A stretch of DNA of 64,000 nucleotides from Rattus norvegicus. Taxonomy: Eukaryota; Chordata; Mammalia; Rodentia; Muridae. A program made the position numbers and the translations under genes. Shown in pieces: positions 11,818 through 22,272 of the stretch (position 1 is the first letter of the stretch; every line of letters starts with the position of its first letter). Location: contig NC_086020.1 in the NCBI RefSeq assembly GCF_036323735.1, positions 87,864,210-87,928,209 on the forward strand. The letters run 5' to 3'. The notes under the pieces were generated by a model that made no database searches, was not told the origin of the DNA, and worked only from the letters and a program-made list of their open reading frames with translations.

Positions 11818-11883
11818 CGCTTTGCTGCAGAAGGATCCTGGTGTCCACGTGCGTTCTTGCTGGCGAGACGATAGCGCAGGACA

Positions 11884-11889
11884 GATTGT
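11884..11889 (+). repeat. Right 6-bp target duplication of the solo LTR
   Basis: GATTGT; removing the LTR and one copy restores a continuous L1 sequence reading ...GAGGATTGTTTTAGATATCC. Confidence 0.85.
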
Positions 11890-11901
11890 TTTAGATATCC
11901 T

Positions 11902-11949
11902 GTTTTTTGTTTTTTTTTTTTTTTTTTTTTTTTTGTTGTTGTTGTTGTT
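11902..11949. repeat. T-run and (GTT)n expansion within L1 ORF2
   Basis: A T24 run (11911-11934) and five GTT units replace the short T-run that other L1 copies have at this ORF2 site (TTTTTTGTTATTCCAGATG). Confidence 0.9.
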
Positions 11950-12743
11950 ATTACAGATGGATTTCCAAATTGTTTTGTCTAACTCTATGAAGAATTGGGT
12001 TGGAATTTTGATGGGGACTACATTGAATCTGTAGATCGCTTTTGGTTGAATGGCCATTTTTACTATATTAACCTTGCCAATCAATGAGCATGGGAGATCT
12101 TTCCATCTTCTGAGACCATATTCAGTTTCTTCCTTGAGAGAATGTTCTTATCATACAGATCTTTCACTTTCCTGGTTAAAGTCACACGAGGTATTTCATA
12201 TTATTTGGGACTATTATAAAGGATGTTGTTTCCCTAATTTCTTTCACAGCTTGTTTCTTTTTCATGAAGAGGAAGGCTACTGATTTATTCAAGTTAATTT
12301 TATACCCAGCCACTTTACTGAAGGTGTTTATCAGGTTTAGTAGTTCTCTGGTGGAACTTTTGGGATCACTTAAGTATACCATCATCTCATCTGCCAATAG
12401 TGATATTTTGAATTCTTCCTTTCCAATCTGTATCCCTTTGACCTCCTTTTTTGCCCGATTGCTCTGGTAAGGACTTTGAGAACTATATTGAATAAGTAGA
12501 GAGACAGTGGGCAGCCTTGTCTAGTCCCTGATTTTAGTGGGATTGCTTCAATTTTCTCTCTATTTAGTTTAATATTATCTAATGGTTTGATGTATATGGC
12601 TTTCACTATGTTTAGGTATGGGCTTTGAATTCCTGTTCTTTTCAGGACTTTTATCATGAAGGGGTGTTGAATTTTGTCAAATGCTTTCTCAGTATCTAAT
12701 GAAATGATCATGCAGTTTTTATCTTTCAGTTTCTTTATATAGT

Positions 12744-12895
12744 ACCATACAGATTTTATCACTTGTGCTCTGTAATACTGCTTGAGTTCAGGGATAGTGA
12801 TTCCCCTGGAAGTCCTTTTATTGTTGAGGATAGTTTTAGCTATCCTAGGTTTTTTATTATTCCAGATGAATTTGCAAACCTTTCTGTCTAAAACC
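12744..12895 (-). mobile_element. Out-of-order L1 ORF2 piece
   Basis: This 150-bp piece encodes VCKFIWNNKKPRIAKTILNN and the following TIPELKQYY segment on the minus strand, a part of ORF2 that element C already carries at about 11480-11970. It is joined directly to the RT part, making a chimeric 174-codon minus-strand frame (12382-12906) with ORF2 parts in the wrong order. Confidence 0.8.
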
Positions 12896-13431
12896 AAAAT
12901 CAACACCCTAGCTCTATTTCAGCTTTCCAATAATTATATTTCAGCATCTTTTAGATCCTTAAAACTTCTGTTCCATATACATAGCTGTTTTCATAAAAAG
13001 GATATTATGTAGAACTTAATGTAGTTTACTTGTTATGTAATTTTTTTTCAGGAAATCAAGGAGTTTCCTCTTTAGTCTGAAAACATGGTTTCCTTTTACA
13101 AATTTTACTGTTTCTCCTAGGCCCCGATGGACACAATGATGGAAGTTCTTCAGCACCTCTGGGCTGCCACAATTAAGGAAAAACTACTACAGCTTTTATT
13201 GTATTTCACAGTGAAGAGAAGGCTCTTAACTTGTATAGATTGCTTCTGCAGTTTAATTAATGAGTAGGAAATAGCACACTTACACCTATCACCAAAGGCA
13301 GCATACAACTCTGGTGTGGAATGGGGGGGGGGGTGGCATTTGATTATCTTCATTGCAGACCCTAACTAATTCAATACAAACATGACACTTTTAAAGGATT
13401 CTTACTGGTGTATTTGGCTTCCCTTTCTGTC
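12896..13431. other. Unique filler sequence between two L1 halves
   Basis: About 535 bp with no L1 similarity, containing a G11 run (13323-13333) and a TTTTTTTTCAG splice-acceptor-like stretch near 13042-13052. No gene recognised. It separates the L1 halves C and D. Confidence 0.6.
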
Positions 13432-13511
13432 CGGTACTTGGTATGTGATTAGGAAAATGTCCATTTCCTCCAAATTTTCAAGTTTTGTTGAATATAGGCT
13501 TTTTAGTAGGA

Positions 13512-14712
13512 TCAGATGATTGTTAGAATTTCCTCTGATTCTGTAGTTATGTCTCCCTTTTCATTTCTGATTTTGTTAATTTGGACACACTCTCTGTGTC
13601 CTTTGGTTAGTCTTGTTAAGGGTTTATCTATCTTGTTGTTTTTCTCAAAACACCAGCTTTTGGTTCTGTTTATTCTTTGTATAGTGCTTTTTGTTTCTAC
13701 TTGGTTGATTCTACTCCTCCTGGGTGTGTTTGCTTCTTTAGGTTCTAGAGCTTTTAGGTGTACTGTCAAGCTGCTGATATATGCTCTCTCCTGTTTCTTT
13801 CTGCAGACACTAAAAGCTATGCGTTTTCCTCTTAGCACAGCTTTCATTGTGTCCCATAAGTTTGGGTATGTTGTACCTTCATTTTCCTTAAATTCCAAGA
13901 CATATTTGATTTCTGTCTTTATTTCTTCCTTGACCAGGTTATCATGGAGTAGAACATTGTTCAACTTCCATGTATATGTGGACATTCTTTCCTTGTTGTT
14001 ATTGAGGATGAGCTTTAGCCCCTGATGGTCTGATAGGATGCATGGTATTATTTCTATCTTTCTGTATCTGTTAAGGCCTGATTTATGAGCGATTATATGG
14101 TCAATTTTGGAGAAAGTACCATGGGTCGGTGAGAAGAAGATATATCCTTTTGTTTTAGGATAGAATGTTCTATAAATATCTGTTAAGTCCATTTGACTCA
14201 TGACTTCTCTTAGTCTGTCTATGTCTCTGTTTAATTTCTGTTTCCATGATCTCTCCAATGTTGAGCATGGGGTGTTGAAGTCCCCTATTATTGTGTGAGG
14301 TACAATGTGTGCTTTGAGCTTTAGTAAGGTTTCTTTTATGTATGTAGGAGCCCTTGTATTTGGAGCATAGATGTTTAGGATTGAGAGTTCATCTTGGTGA
14401 ATTTTTCCTTTGATGAAGATGAAGTGTCCTTCCTTACCTTTTGATGACTTTTGGTTGAAAATCAATTATATTTGATATTAGAATGGCTATTCCATCTTGT
14501 TTCTTCAAACCATTTGCTATGAAAATTGTTTTCCAACCTTTTTCTCTGAGGTAGTGTCTGTCTTTGTCTCTGAGGTATGTTTCCTGTAGGCAACAGAATG
14601 CTGGCTCCTCCTTGAGTATCTAATTTGTTATTCTGCATCTTTTTATTGGGGAATTGAGTCCATTGATGTTGAGAGAAATTAAGGACAGTGATTGTTGCTT
14701 ACTATTATATTA
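13512..14712 (-). pseudogene. L1 ORF2 endonuclease remnant (element D)
   Basis: A 317-codon frame at 13512-14465 carries the endonuclease from HFIFIKGKIHQDELSILNIY to past the RT linker, including GDFNTP and LSDHQGLK (active-site Asp/Asn kept, but the usual SDHH reads SDHQ). The remaining N-terminal codons (14466-14712) are in another frame after a lesion. It ends in the linker before RT, so it is catalytically incomplete. Confidence 0.85.
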
Positions 14713-14769
14713 GTATTTGGATGTGAGATTATGTTTGTGTGCTTGTCTTCTCTTTGTTTTGTTGCAAGA

Positions 14770-15554
14770 TGATTAGTTTCTTGCTTTTATTAGAGTGTAG
14801 CTTGCCTCCTTATGTTGGGCTTTACCATTTATTATCCTTTGTAGGCCTGGGTTTGTAGAAAGATATTGTGTAAATTTGGTTTTGTCATGGAATATCTTGG
14901 TTTCTCCACCTACGTTAATTAAGAGTTTCCTGGCTATAATACCCTGTGCTGGCATTTGTGTTCTCTTAGGGTCTGTATGACATCTGTCCAGGATCTTCTG
15001 GTTTTCATAGTCTCTGGTGAGAAGTATGGTGTAATTCTGATAGGTCTGTCTTTATATGTTACTTGACCATTTTCTCTTACTGCTTTTAATATCCTTTCTT
15101 TGTTTTGTGCATTTGATATTGTGATTATTATCTGAAGGGAGGAGTTTCTTCTGGTACAATCTATTTGGAGTCCTGTAGGCTTCTTGTATGTTTATGAGCA
15201 TCTCTTTCTTTAGGTTAGGGAAGTTTTCTTCTATTATTTTGTTGAAGATATTTAGTGATCCTTTGACCTGGGAGTCTTCACTCTCTTCTATACCTATTTT
15301 CCTTAGGTTTGATCTGCTCATTGTGTCCTGGATTTCCAGTATGTTTTGGGCCAGTAGCTTTTTCCATTTTACATTATCTTTAACAGTTGCATTGATAATT
15401 TCTATGGAGTATTCTGCTACTGAGATTCTCTCTTCTATCTCTTGTTTTCTTGTTCGTGATGCTTGCATCTACGGCTCCTTGTCTCTTCCTTTGGTCTTCT
15501 ATATCCGGGTTTGTCTGCCTTTGTTCTTCTTTTTGCTTCAGTTTCTATTTTTAA
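14770..15554 (-). pseudogene. L1 ORF1 remnant (element D), C-terminal and central part
   Basis: Minus-strand ORF1 codes for the RRM and C-terminal domains in pieces: RSNLRKIGIEESEDSQVKGS and ENFPNLKKEMLINIQEAYRTPNRL at 15052-15468, then FHDKTKFTQYLSTNPGLQRI at 14773-14955, separated by frameshifts. ORF1 protein is the RNA-binding trimer of L1. The N-terminal part continues at 22273-22347 and 22635-22822. Confidence 0.8.
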
Positions 15555-15566
15555 TTCCTTCACTTG
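15554..15566 (+). repeat. Left target-site duplication of L1 element E
   Basis: ATTCCTTCACTTG matches ATCCCTTCACTTG at 22260-22272 with one difference (12/13). Both sit in the ORF1 of element D. Confidence 0.88.
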
Positions 15567-16633
15567 GACACCGCCGGAACCTGAAGGGACAGACCAGATA
15601 AACAGTTCTCTGCACACAAATCCCGTGGGAGGGAGAGCTAAACCTTCAGAGAGGCAGACACGCTTGGGAAACCAGAAGAGACTGCACTCTGCACACATCT
15701 CTGACGCCAGAGGAAAACACCAAACGACATCTGGAACCCTGATGAACGGAGGCTCCCAGAAAGGGCGGCGCAGATCTCCCTGGTTGCTGCCGCCACGGAG
15801 ATCTCTTAGGCAGCACCCCACGACCAAACTTGAGCCTCGGGACCACAGGTAGGACCAACTTTTCTGCTGCAAGAGACCTGCCTGGTGAACTCAGGACACA
15901 CAGAGGCAAAATTCCTCTAGGACTTGGCACTTCCGGTGTTTACTGGGAGTCGCAAACCCGCAGATCCTGGCACACAGCAGCTCTCTGCTCCCAGACCCGG
16001 TGGGAGAGAGACCTCACCGCCCGGTCAGGTGGGCATTCCTGAGGCTGCAGAGCAGAAGAGACCACCAACAGTGCCCATCCCTGCCCACATACCTGGCCCA
16101 AGAGGAAACTGTATACGGCCTCTGGGTCCCCGTGGGGGAGGGCCCAGGAGCGGCAGGAGCCCTGTGCCTGAGACACCTCCAGAACCTGAAGGAACAGACT
16201 GGAAAAACAGTTCTCTGCACCCAAATCCCGTGGGAGGGAGAGCTAAACCTTCAGAGAGGCAGACATGCCTGGGAAACCAGAAGAGACTGCACTCTGCACA
16301 CATCTCTGACACCGGAGGGAAACACCAAATGCCATCTGGAACCCTGGTGCACGGAGGCTCCCAGAAAGGGCGGCACAGATCTTCCTGGTTGCTGCCACCG
16401 CAGAGAGCTTGTAGGCAGCAACCCACGAGCAAACTTGAGCCTCAGGACCACAGGTAAGACCAACTTATCTGCTGCAAGTGACCTGCCTGGTGAACAAAAG
16501 ACACAGGCCCACAGGAACAGCTGAAGACCTATAGATAGGAAAAACTACACGCCCGAAAGCAGAACACTCTGTCCCCATAACTGGCTGAAAGAAAACAGGA
16601 AAACAGGTCTAGAGCACTCCTGACACACAGGCA
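15567..16633 (+). promoter_or_regulatory. L1 5' UTR of element E with tandem promoter units
   Basis: GC-rich L1 leader. The sequence starting ACACCGCCGGAACCTGAAG at 15568 recurs as ACACCTCCAGAACCTGAAG at 16173, giving a 605-bp period: one full unit and one partial unit. Rodent L1 leaders carry internal promoters, often in tandem. Long frames here (for example 177 codons at 15924-16457) look like a by-product of high GC rather than proteins. Confidence 0.85.
15568..16590 (+). repeat. 605-bp tandem units in the L1 leader
   Basis: Unit 1 is 15568-16172; unit 2 begins at 16173 and is truncated near 16590 where the ORF1-proximal part starts. Shared landmarks are GTGGGAGGGAGAGCTAAACC and the GACCACAGGTA(G/A)GACCAACTT end of the repeated core. 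Confidence 0.88.
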
Positions 16634-17661
16634 TCATTGGAGCCCAATTCTCCCATCAAAGCAAACACGGAATATCCAAACACACCAGAAAAGCAAAAAT
16701 CCCTGAAAGAATACCAGGAAATCATAAATAAACAAGTAGAAGTCCATAGAGAGGAGTCACAAAAATCCCTGAAAGAATTCCAGGAAATCATAAATAAACA
16801 AGTAGAAGCCCATAGAGAGGAGTCACAAAAATCCCTGAAAGAATTCCAGGAAAACACAATCAAACAGTTGAAGAAATTAAAAATGGAAATAGAAGCAATC
16901 AAGAAAGAACACATGGAAACAACCCTGGATATAGAAAACCAAAAGAAGAGACAAGGAGCTGTAGATACAAGTTTCACCAACAGAATACAAGAGATGGAAG
17001 AGAGAATCTCAGGAGCAGGACCTTCCATAGAAATCATTGACTCAACTGTCAAAGATAATGTAAAGTGGAAAAAGCTACTGGTCCAAAACATACAGGAAAT
17101 CCAGGACTCAATGAGAAGATGAAACATAAGGGTAATACGTATAGAAGAGAGTAAAGACTCCCAGCTCAAAGGGCCAGTAAATATCTTCTACAAAATCATA
17201 GAAGAAAACTTCCCTAACCTAAAAAAAGAGATACCCATAGGCAGACAAGAGTCCTACAGAATTCCAAATAGATTGGACCAGAAAAAAAAACCTCCTGTCA
17301 CATAATAGTCAAAACACCAAACCCACAAAATAAAGAAAGAATATTAAAAGCAGTAAGGGAAAAAGGTAGAGTAACATATAAAGGCAGACCTATCAGAATT
17401 ACACCAGATTTTTCACCAGGAACTATGAAAGCCAGAAGATCCTGGAAAGATGTCATACAGACCCTAAGAGACCACAAATGCCAGCCCAGGTTACTGTATC
17501 CTGCAAAACTCTCAATTAACATAGATGGAGAAACCAAGATATTCCATGACAAAACCAAATTTACACAATATCTTTCTACAAATCCAGCACTACAAAGTAT
17601 AATAAATGGTAAAGCCCAACATAAGGAGGCAAGCTATACCCTAGAAGAAGCAAGAAACTAA
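16634..17661 (+). pseudogene. L1 ORF1 remnant (element E)
   Basis: ORF1 encodes the L1 RNA-binding coiled-coil protein. Compared with element O, about 120 bp spanning the ATG and first 20 or so codons is gone (the leader jumps from GACACACAGGC to ATCATTGGAGCCC), and a second stretch of roughly 100 bp before the coiled-coil repeats is missing. The frame is then open at 16637-17122 with two full 22-residue coiled-coil repeats and ends at a TGA (17120-17122) where O has a Ser codon. Frameshifts in the RRM follow, and the C-terminal domain is in a separate frame (17425-17661). Confidence 0.88.
16700..16858 (+). repeat. 66-bp tandem repeat in ORF1 coiled coil (element E)
   Basis: Units at 16700-16765 and 16766-16831 and a partial one from 16832 each encode SLKE(F/Y)QEIINKQVE(V/A)HREESQK. 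This is the length-variable region known in rodent L1 ORF1; repeat number changes coiled-coil length in 22-residue steps. Confidence 0.9.
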
Positions 17662-17720
17662 TCGTCTTGGCAACAAAACAAAGAGAAGAAAAGCACACAA
17701 ACATAATCTCACATCCAAAT

Positions 17721-20700
17721 ATAAATATAACAGGAAGCAATAATCACTATTCTTTAATATTTCTCAACATCAATGGCCTCAACTCCCCAATAAAAAGACA
17801 TAGATTAACAAACTGGATACGCAACGAGGACCCTGCATTCTGCTGCCTACAGGAAACACACCTCAGAGACAAAGACAGACACTACCTCAGAGTGAAAGGC
17901 TGGAAATCAACTTTCCAAGCAAATGGTCAGAAGAAGCAAGCTGGAGTAGCCATTCTAATATCAAATAAAATCAATTTTCAACTAAAAGTCATCAAAAAAG
18001 ATAAGGAAGGACACTTCATATTCATCAAAGGAAAAATCCACGAAGATGAACTCTCAATCCTAAATATCTATGCACCAAATACAAGGGCACCTACATACAT
18101 AAAAGAAACCTTACTAAAGCTCAAAACACACATTGCACCTCACACAATAATAGTAGGAGACTTCAACACCCCACTCTCATCAATGGACAGATCATGGAAA
18201 CAGAAATTAAACAGAGACGTAGACAGACTAAGAGAAGTCATGAGTCAAATGGACTTAACAGATATTTATAGAACATTCTATCCTAAAGCAGAAGGATATA
18301 CCTTCTTCTCAGCTCCTCATTGTACTTTCTCCAAAATTGACCATATAATTGGTCAAAAAACGGGCCTCATCAGGTACAGAAAGATAGAAATATTCCCATG
18401 CGTGCTATCGGACCACCACGGCCTAAAACTGGTCTTCAATAACAATAAGGGAAGAATGCCCACATATAAGTGGAAATTGAACAATGCTCTACTCAATGAT
18501 AACCTGGTCAAGGAAGAAATAAAAAAAGAAATTAAAGAATTTTAGAATTTAATGAAAATGAATGTACAACATACCCAAACTTATGGGACACAATGAAAGC
18601 TGTGCTAAGAGGAAAACTCATAGGGCTGAGCACCTGCAGAAAGAAACAAAGAAGAGCATATGTCACCAGCTTGACAACACGCCTAAAAGATCTAGAACAA
18701 AAAGAAGCAAATGCACCAAGGAGGAGTAGAAGGCAGGAAATAATCAAACTCAGAGCTGAAATCAACCAAGTAGAAACAAAAATGACCATAGAAAGAATCA
18801 ACAGAACCAAAAGTTGGTTTTTGAGAAAGTAAACAAGATAGATAAACCCTTAGCCACACTAACGAGAGGACACAGAGAGTGTATCCAAATTAACAAAACC
18901 AGAAATGAAAAGGGAGACATAACTACAGATTCAGAGGAAATTCAAAAAATCATCAGATCTTACATTAAAGCCTATATTCAACAAAACTTGAAAATCTGCA
19001 GGAAATGGACAATTTCCTAGACAGATACCAGGTACCAAAGTTAAATCAGGAACAGATAAACCAGTTAAACAACCCCATAACTCCTAAGGAAATAGAAGCA
19101 GTCATTAAAGGTCTCCCAACCAAAAAGAGCCCAGGTCCAGACGGGCTTAGCGCAGAATTCTATCAGACCTTCATAGAAGACCTCGTACCAATATTATCCA
19201 GACTATTCCACAAATTTGAAACAGATGGAGCACTACCAAATTCCTTCTATGAAGCCACAACTACTCTTATACTTAAACCACACAAAGACCCAACAAAGAA
19301 AGAGAACTTCAGACCAATTTCCCTTATGAATATCGACGCAAAAATACTCAATAAAATTCTGGCAAACCGAATCCAAGAGCACATCAAAACAATCATCCAC
19401 GATGATCAAGTAGGCTTCATCCCAGGCATGCAGGGATGGTTTAATATATGGAAAACCATCAACGTGATCCATTATATAAACAAACTGAAAGAACAAAAGC
19501 ACATGATCATTTCATTAGATGCTGAGAAAGCATTTGACAAAATTCAACTCCCCTTCATGATAAAAGTCCTGGAAAGAATAGGAATTCAAGGCCATACCTA
19601 AACATAGTAAAAGCCATATACAGCAAACCAGTTGCTAACATTAAACTAAATGGAGAGAAACTTGAAGCAATCCCACTAAAATCAGGGACTAGACAAGGCT
19701 GCCCACTCTCTCCCTACTTATTCAATATAGTTCTTGAAGTTCTAGCCAGAGCAATCAGACAACTAAAGGAGGTCAAGGGGATACAGATCGGAAAAGAAGT
19801 CAAAATATCACTATTTGCAGATGATATGATAGTATATTTAAGTGATCCCAAAAGTTCCACCAGAGAACTACTAAAGCTGATAAACAACTTCAACAAAGTG
19901 GCTGGGTATAAAATTAACTCAAATAAATCAGTTGCCTTCCTCTACACAAAAGAGAAACAAGCCAAGAAAGAAATAAGGGAAACGACACTCTTCATAATAG
20001 ACCCAAATAATATAAAGTACCTCGGTGTGACTTTAACCAAGCAAGTAAAAGATCTGTACAATAAGAACTTCAAGACACTGAAGAAAGAAATTGAAGAAGT
20101 CCTCAGAAGATGGAAAGATCTCCCGTCCTCATGGATTGGCAGGATTAATATAGTAAAAATGGCCATTTTACCAAAAACGATCTACAGATTCAATGCAATC
20201 CCCATCAAAATACCAATCCAATTCTTCAAAGAGTTAGACAGAACAATTTGCAAATTCATCTGGAATAACAAAAAACCCAGGATAGCTAAAACTATCCTCA
20301 ACAATAAAAGGACTTCAGGGGGAATCACTATCCCTGAACTCAAGCAGTATTACAGAGCAATAGTGATAAAAACTGCATGGTATTTGAACAGAGACAGATG
20401 GATAGACCAATGGAACAGAATTGAAGACCTAGAAATGAACCCACACACCTCTGGGCACTTGATTTTTGACAAAGGAGCCAAAACTATCCAATGGAAAAAA
20501 AGATAGTGTTTTCAGCAAATGCTGCTGGTTCAACTGGAGGTCAACATGTAGAAGAATGCAGATCGATCCATGCTTATCACCCTGTACAAAGCTTAAGTCC
20601 AAGTGGATCAAGGACCTCCACGTCAAACTAGATACACTCAAACTAACAGAAGAAAAACTAGGGAAGCATCTGGAACACATGGGCACTGGAAAAAATTTCC

Positions 20701-21541
20701 TGAACAAAACACCAGTGGCTTGTGCTCTAAGATCAAGAATCGACAAATGGGATCTCATAAAACTGCAAAGCTTCTGTAAGGCAAAGGACACTGTGGTTAG
20801 GACAAAACGGCAACCAACAGATTGGGAAAAGATCTTTACCAATCCTACAACAGATAGAGGCCTTATATCCAAAATATACAAAGAACTCAAGAAGTTAGAC
20901 CGCAGGGAGACAAATAACCCTATTAAAAATGGGGTTCAGAGCTAAACAAAGAATTCACAGCTGAGGAATGCCGAATGGATGAGAAACACCTAAAGAAATG
21001 TTCAAAATCTTTAGTCATAAGGGAAAGTCAAATCAAAACAACCCTGAGATTTCACCTCACACCAGTGAGAATGGCTAAGATCAAAAACTCAGGTGACAGC
21101 AGATGCTGGTGAGGATGCGGAGAAAGAGGAACACTCCTCCATTGTTGGTGGGATTGCAGACTGGTACAACCATTCTGGAAATCAGTCTGGAGGTTCCTCA
21201 GAAAATTGGACATTGAACTGCCTGAGGATCCAGCTATACCTCTCTTGGGCATATACCCAAAAGGTGCCCTAACATATAAAAAAGACACGTGCTCCACTAT
21301 CTTCATCGCAGCCTTATTTATAATAGCCAGTAGCTGGATAGAACCCAGATGCCCATCAACAGAGGAATGGATACAGAAAATGTGGTACATCTACACAATG
21401 GAATATTACTCAGTTATCAAAAACAATGAATTTATGAAATTAGTAGGCAAATGGTCGGAACTGGAAAATATCATCCTGAGTGAGGTAACCCAATCACAGA
21501 AAAACACACATGGTATGAACTCATTGATAAGTGGCTATTAG
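17721..21541 (+). pseudogene. L1 ORF2 remnant (element E)
   Basis: Decayed endonuclease/reverse transcriptase. The start codon is ATA (17721-17723) where element O has ATG. The endonuclease is open to 18545 with LNINGLN, QETHL, GDFNTP and SDHH kept, then a 2-bp deletion near 18536 shifts the frame. Further breaks occur near 18830, 18965, 19590 (1-bp deletion), 20500 and 20930 (1-bp deletion). The RT motif FADDM survives in sequence (about 19815). The Cys/His region near 21105 has a stop (TGG TGA GGA). Confidence 0.9.
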
Positions 21542-22114
21542 TCCAAATGCTTGAATTACCCTAGATGCCTAGAACAAATGAAACTCAAGACAGATGATCA
21601 AAATGTGAATGCTTCACTCCTTCTTTAAATGGGGAACAAGAATACCCTTGGCAGGGAATAGAGAGGCAAAGATTAAAACAGACATAGAAGGAACGCCCAT
21701 TCAGAGCCTGCCCCACATGTGGCCCATGCATATACAGCCATCCAATTAGACAAGATGGATGAAGCAAAGAAGTGCAGGCCGACAGGAGCTGGATGTAGAT
21801 CTCTCCCGAGAGACACAGCCAGAATATAGCAAACACAGAGGCTTATCCCAGCAGCAAACCACTGAATTGAGACTAGGACCCCCGTTGAAGGAATCAGAGA
21901 AAGAACTGGAAGAGCTTGAAGGGGCTGGACACCCCATATGTACAACAATGCCAAGCAACCAGAACTTCCAGGGACTAAGCCAATACCTAAAGACTATACA
22001 TGGACTGACCCTGGACTCTGACCTCATAGGCAGCAATGAATATCCTAATAAGAGCACCAGTGGAAGGGGAAGCCCTGGGTCCTGATAAGACTGAACCCCC
22101 AGTGAACTAGGTTG

Positions 22115-22188
22115 TTGGGGGGAGGGCGGCAAGGGGGAGAGGATGGGGAGGGGAACACCCATAAAGAAGGGGAGGGGGAGGGGGATGT
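22115..22188 (+). promoter_or_regulatory. G-rich polypurine tract in L1 3' UTR (element E)
   Basis: Several G3-G6 runs within 75 bp fit a G-quadruplex-type motif, a conserved property of mammalian L1 3' UTRs. Confidence 0.75.
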
Positions 22189-22249
22189 TTGCCTGGAAAC
22201 CGGGAAAGGGAATAACATTCTAAATGTATATAAGAAATACTCAAGTTAA

Positions 22250-22272
22250 TAAAAAAAAAATCCCTTCACTTG
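22250..22272 (+). repeat. A tail and right target duplication of element E
   Basis: AATAAA then an A-run to 22260, followed by TCCCTTCACTTG (22261-22272), the right-hand copy of the target site. Confidence 0.88.

Larger units (their letters stand above)
11568..11883 (+). mobile_element. IAP-like (class II ERV) solo LTR
   Basis: A 316-bp segment starts TGTGGAAAGCC and ends GCGCAGGACA, so it has TGT...ACA ends. It is GC-rich and sharply different from the surrounding L1. A CCAAT box (11732-11736), a TATA-like TTTTATAA (11762-11769) and an AATAAA signal (11812-11817) are spaced as U3 and R, and the start GCCGCG..CATTCGCC.TCACAAGATGGCGCT closely follows mouse/rat IAP LTRs. The element interrupts L1 ORF2 and its flanks carry GATTGT, so it is a true insertion whose internal genes were lost by LTR-LTR recombination. 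No viral coding sequence remains. Confidence 0.9.
9605..12743 (-). mobile_element. L1 element C: 3' half of an L1, minus strand
   Basis: A T-run at 9609-9622 (the A tail on the minus strand) is followed by the younger-type L1 3' UTR (to about 10335) and then ORF2 read backwards: C-terminal Cys/His region (10431-10892), FLSKTPMVYALRSRI (11089-11298), and RT codons including SDPKSSTRELL (12182-12397). It is interrupted at 11568-11883 by a solo LTR. At 12743 it stops in the RT domain and is followed by an out-of-order L1 piece. With element D it probably forms one full-length L1: the two cover complementary parts and lack only about 440 bp of ORF2. Confidence 0.85.
10336..12743 (-). pseudogene. 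L1 ORF2 C-terminal remnant (element C)
   Basis: Covers the RT core to the C-terminus. Similarity to intact ORF2 is high, but frameshifts break it into short frames and the LTR splits it. The Cys/His region reads CSQGCGERITLLHCWRDY at 10431-10892, with the last Cys replaced by Tyr. Confidence 0.85.
13432..15566 (-). mobile_element. L1 element D, segment 1 (ORF2 N-terminus and ORF1)
   Basis: Minus-strand L1 from just upstream of the RT domain (13432) through the endonuclease (13512-14465) to ORF2 start near 14712, the inter-ORF spacer, and ORF1 (from about 14770). It stops at 15566, where plus-strand element E begins, and resumes at 22273 after a duplicated ATTCCTTCACTTG target site. There is no 3' end; the missing 3' half is probably element C. 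Confidence 0.88.
15567..22260 (+). mobile_element. L1 element E: near-full-length L1, plus strand
   Basis: A 6.7-kb insertion with 5' UTR (15567-16633), ORF1 remnant (16634-17661), ORF2 remnant (17721-21541), 3' UTR (21542-22245) with G-rich tract, and AATAAA plus A-run (22250-22260). The 13-bp target duplication shows it landed in ORF1 of minus-strand element D. Both ORFs are broken: ORF1 lost its start codon in a deletion and has a stop, while ORF2 lost its ATG and has several 1-2-bp frameshifts. It keeps a complete promoter region, so it could still be transcribed. Confidence 0.93.

Noticed and set aside
13030..13130. Splice-acceptor-like TTTTTTTTCAG followed by a short open stretch, possible exon
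   Set aside because: No matching donor, no known protein similarity and stops soon after; chance occurrence in AT-rich DNA is likely.
13516..14025. 169-codon plus-strand open frame
   Set aside because: Antisense shadow of the endonuclease remnant in element D.
15924..16457. 177-codon open frame (and a 174-codon overlapping frame) in the leader of L1 element E
   Set aside because: GC-rich leader sequence rarely contains stops. The frames overlap in different registers on both strands, match no protein I know, and the equivalent leader in element O does not keep the same frame at the same length.
16700..16858. 66-bp direct repeats that could suggest a CRISPR-like array
   Set aside because: Units are contiguous with no spacers, are translated in frame as coiled coil, and the DNA is mammalian.
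17667..17720. Possible upstream start for ORF2 in element E
   Set aside because: The codon at 17667 is TTG, not ATG; the family start position (17721) is ATA, so no proper start remains.
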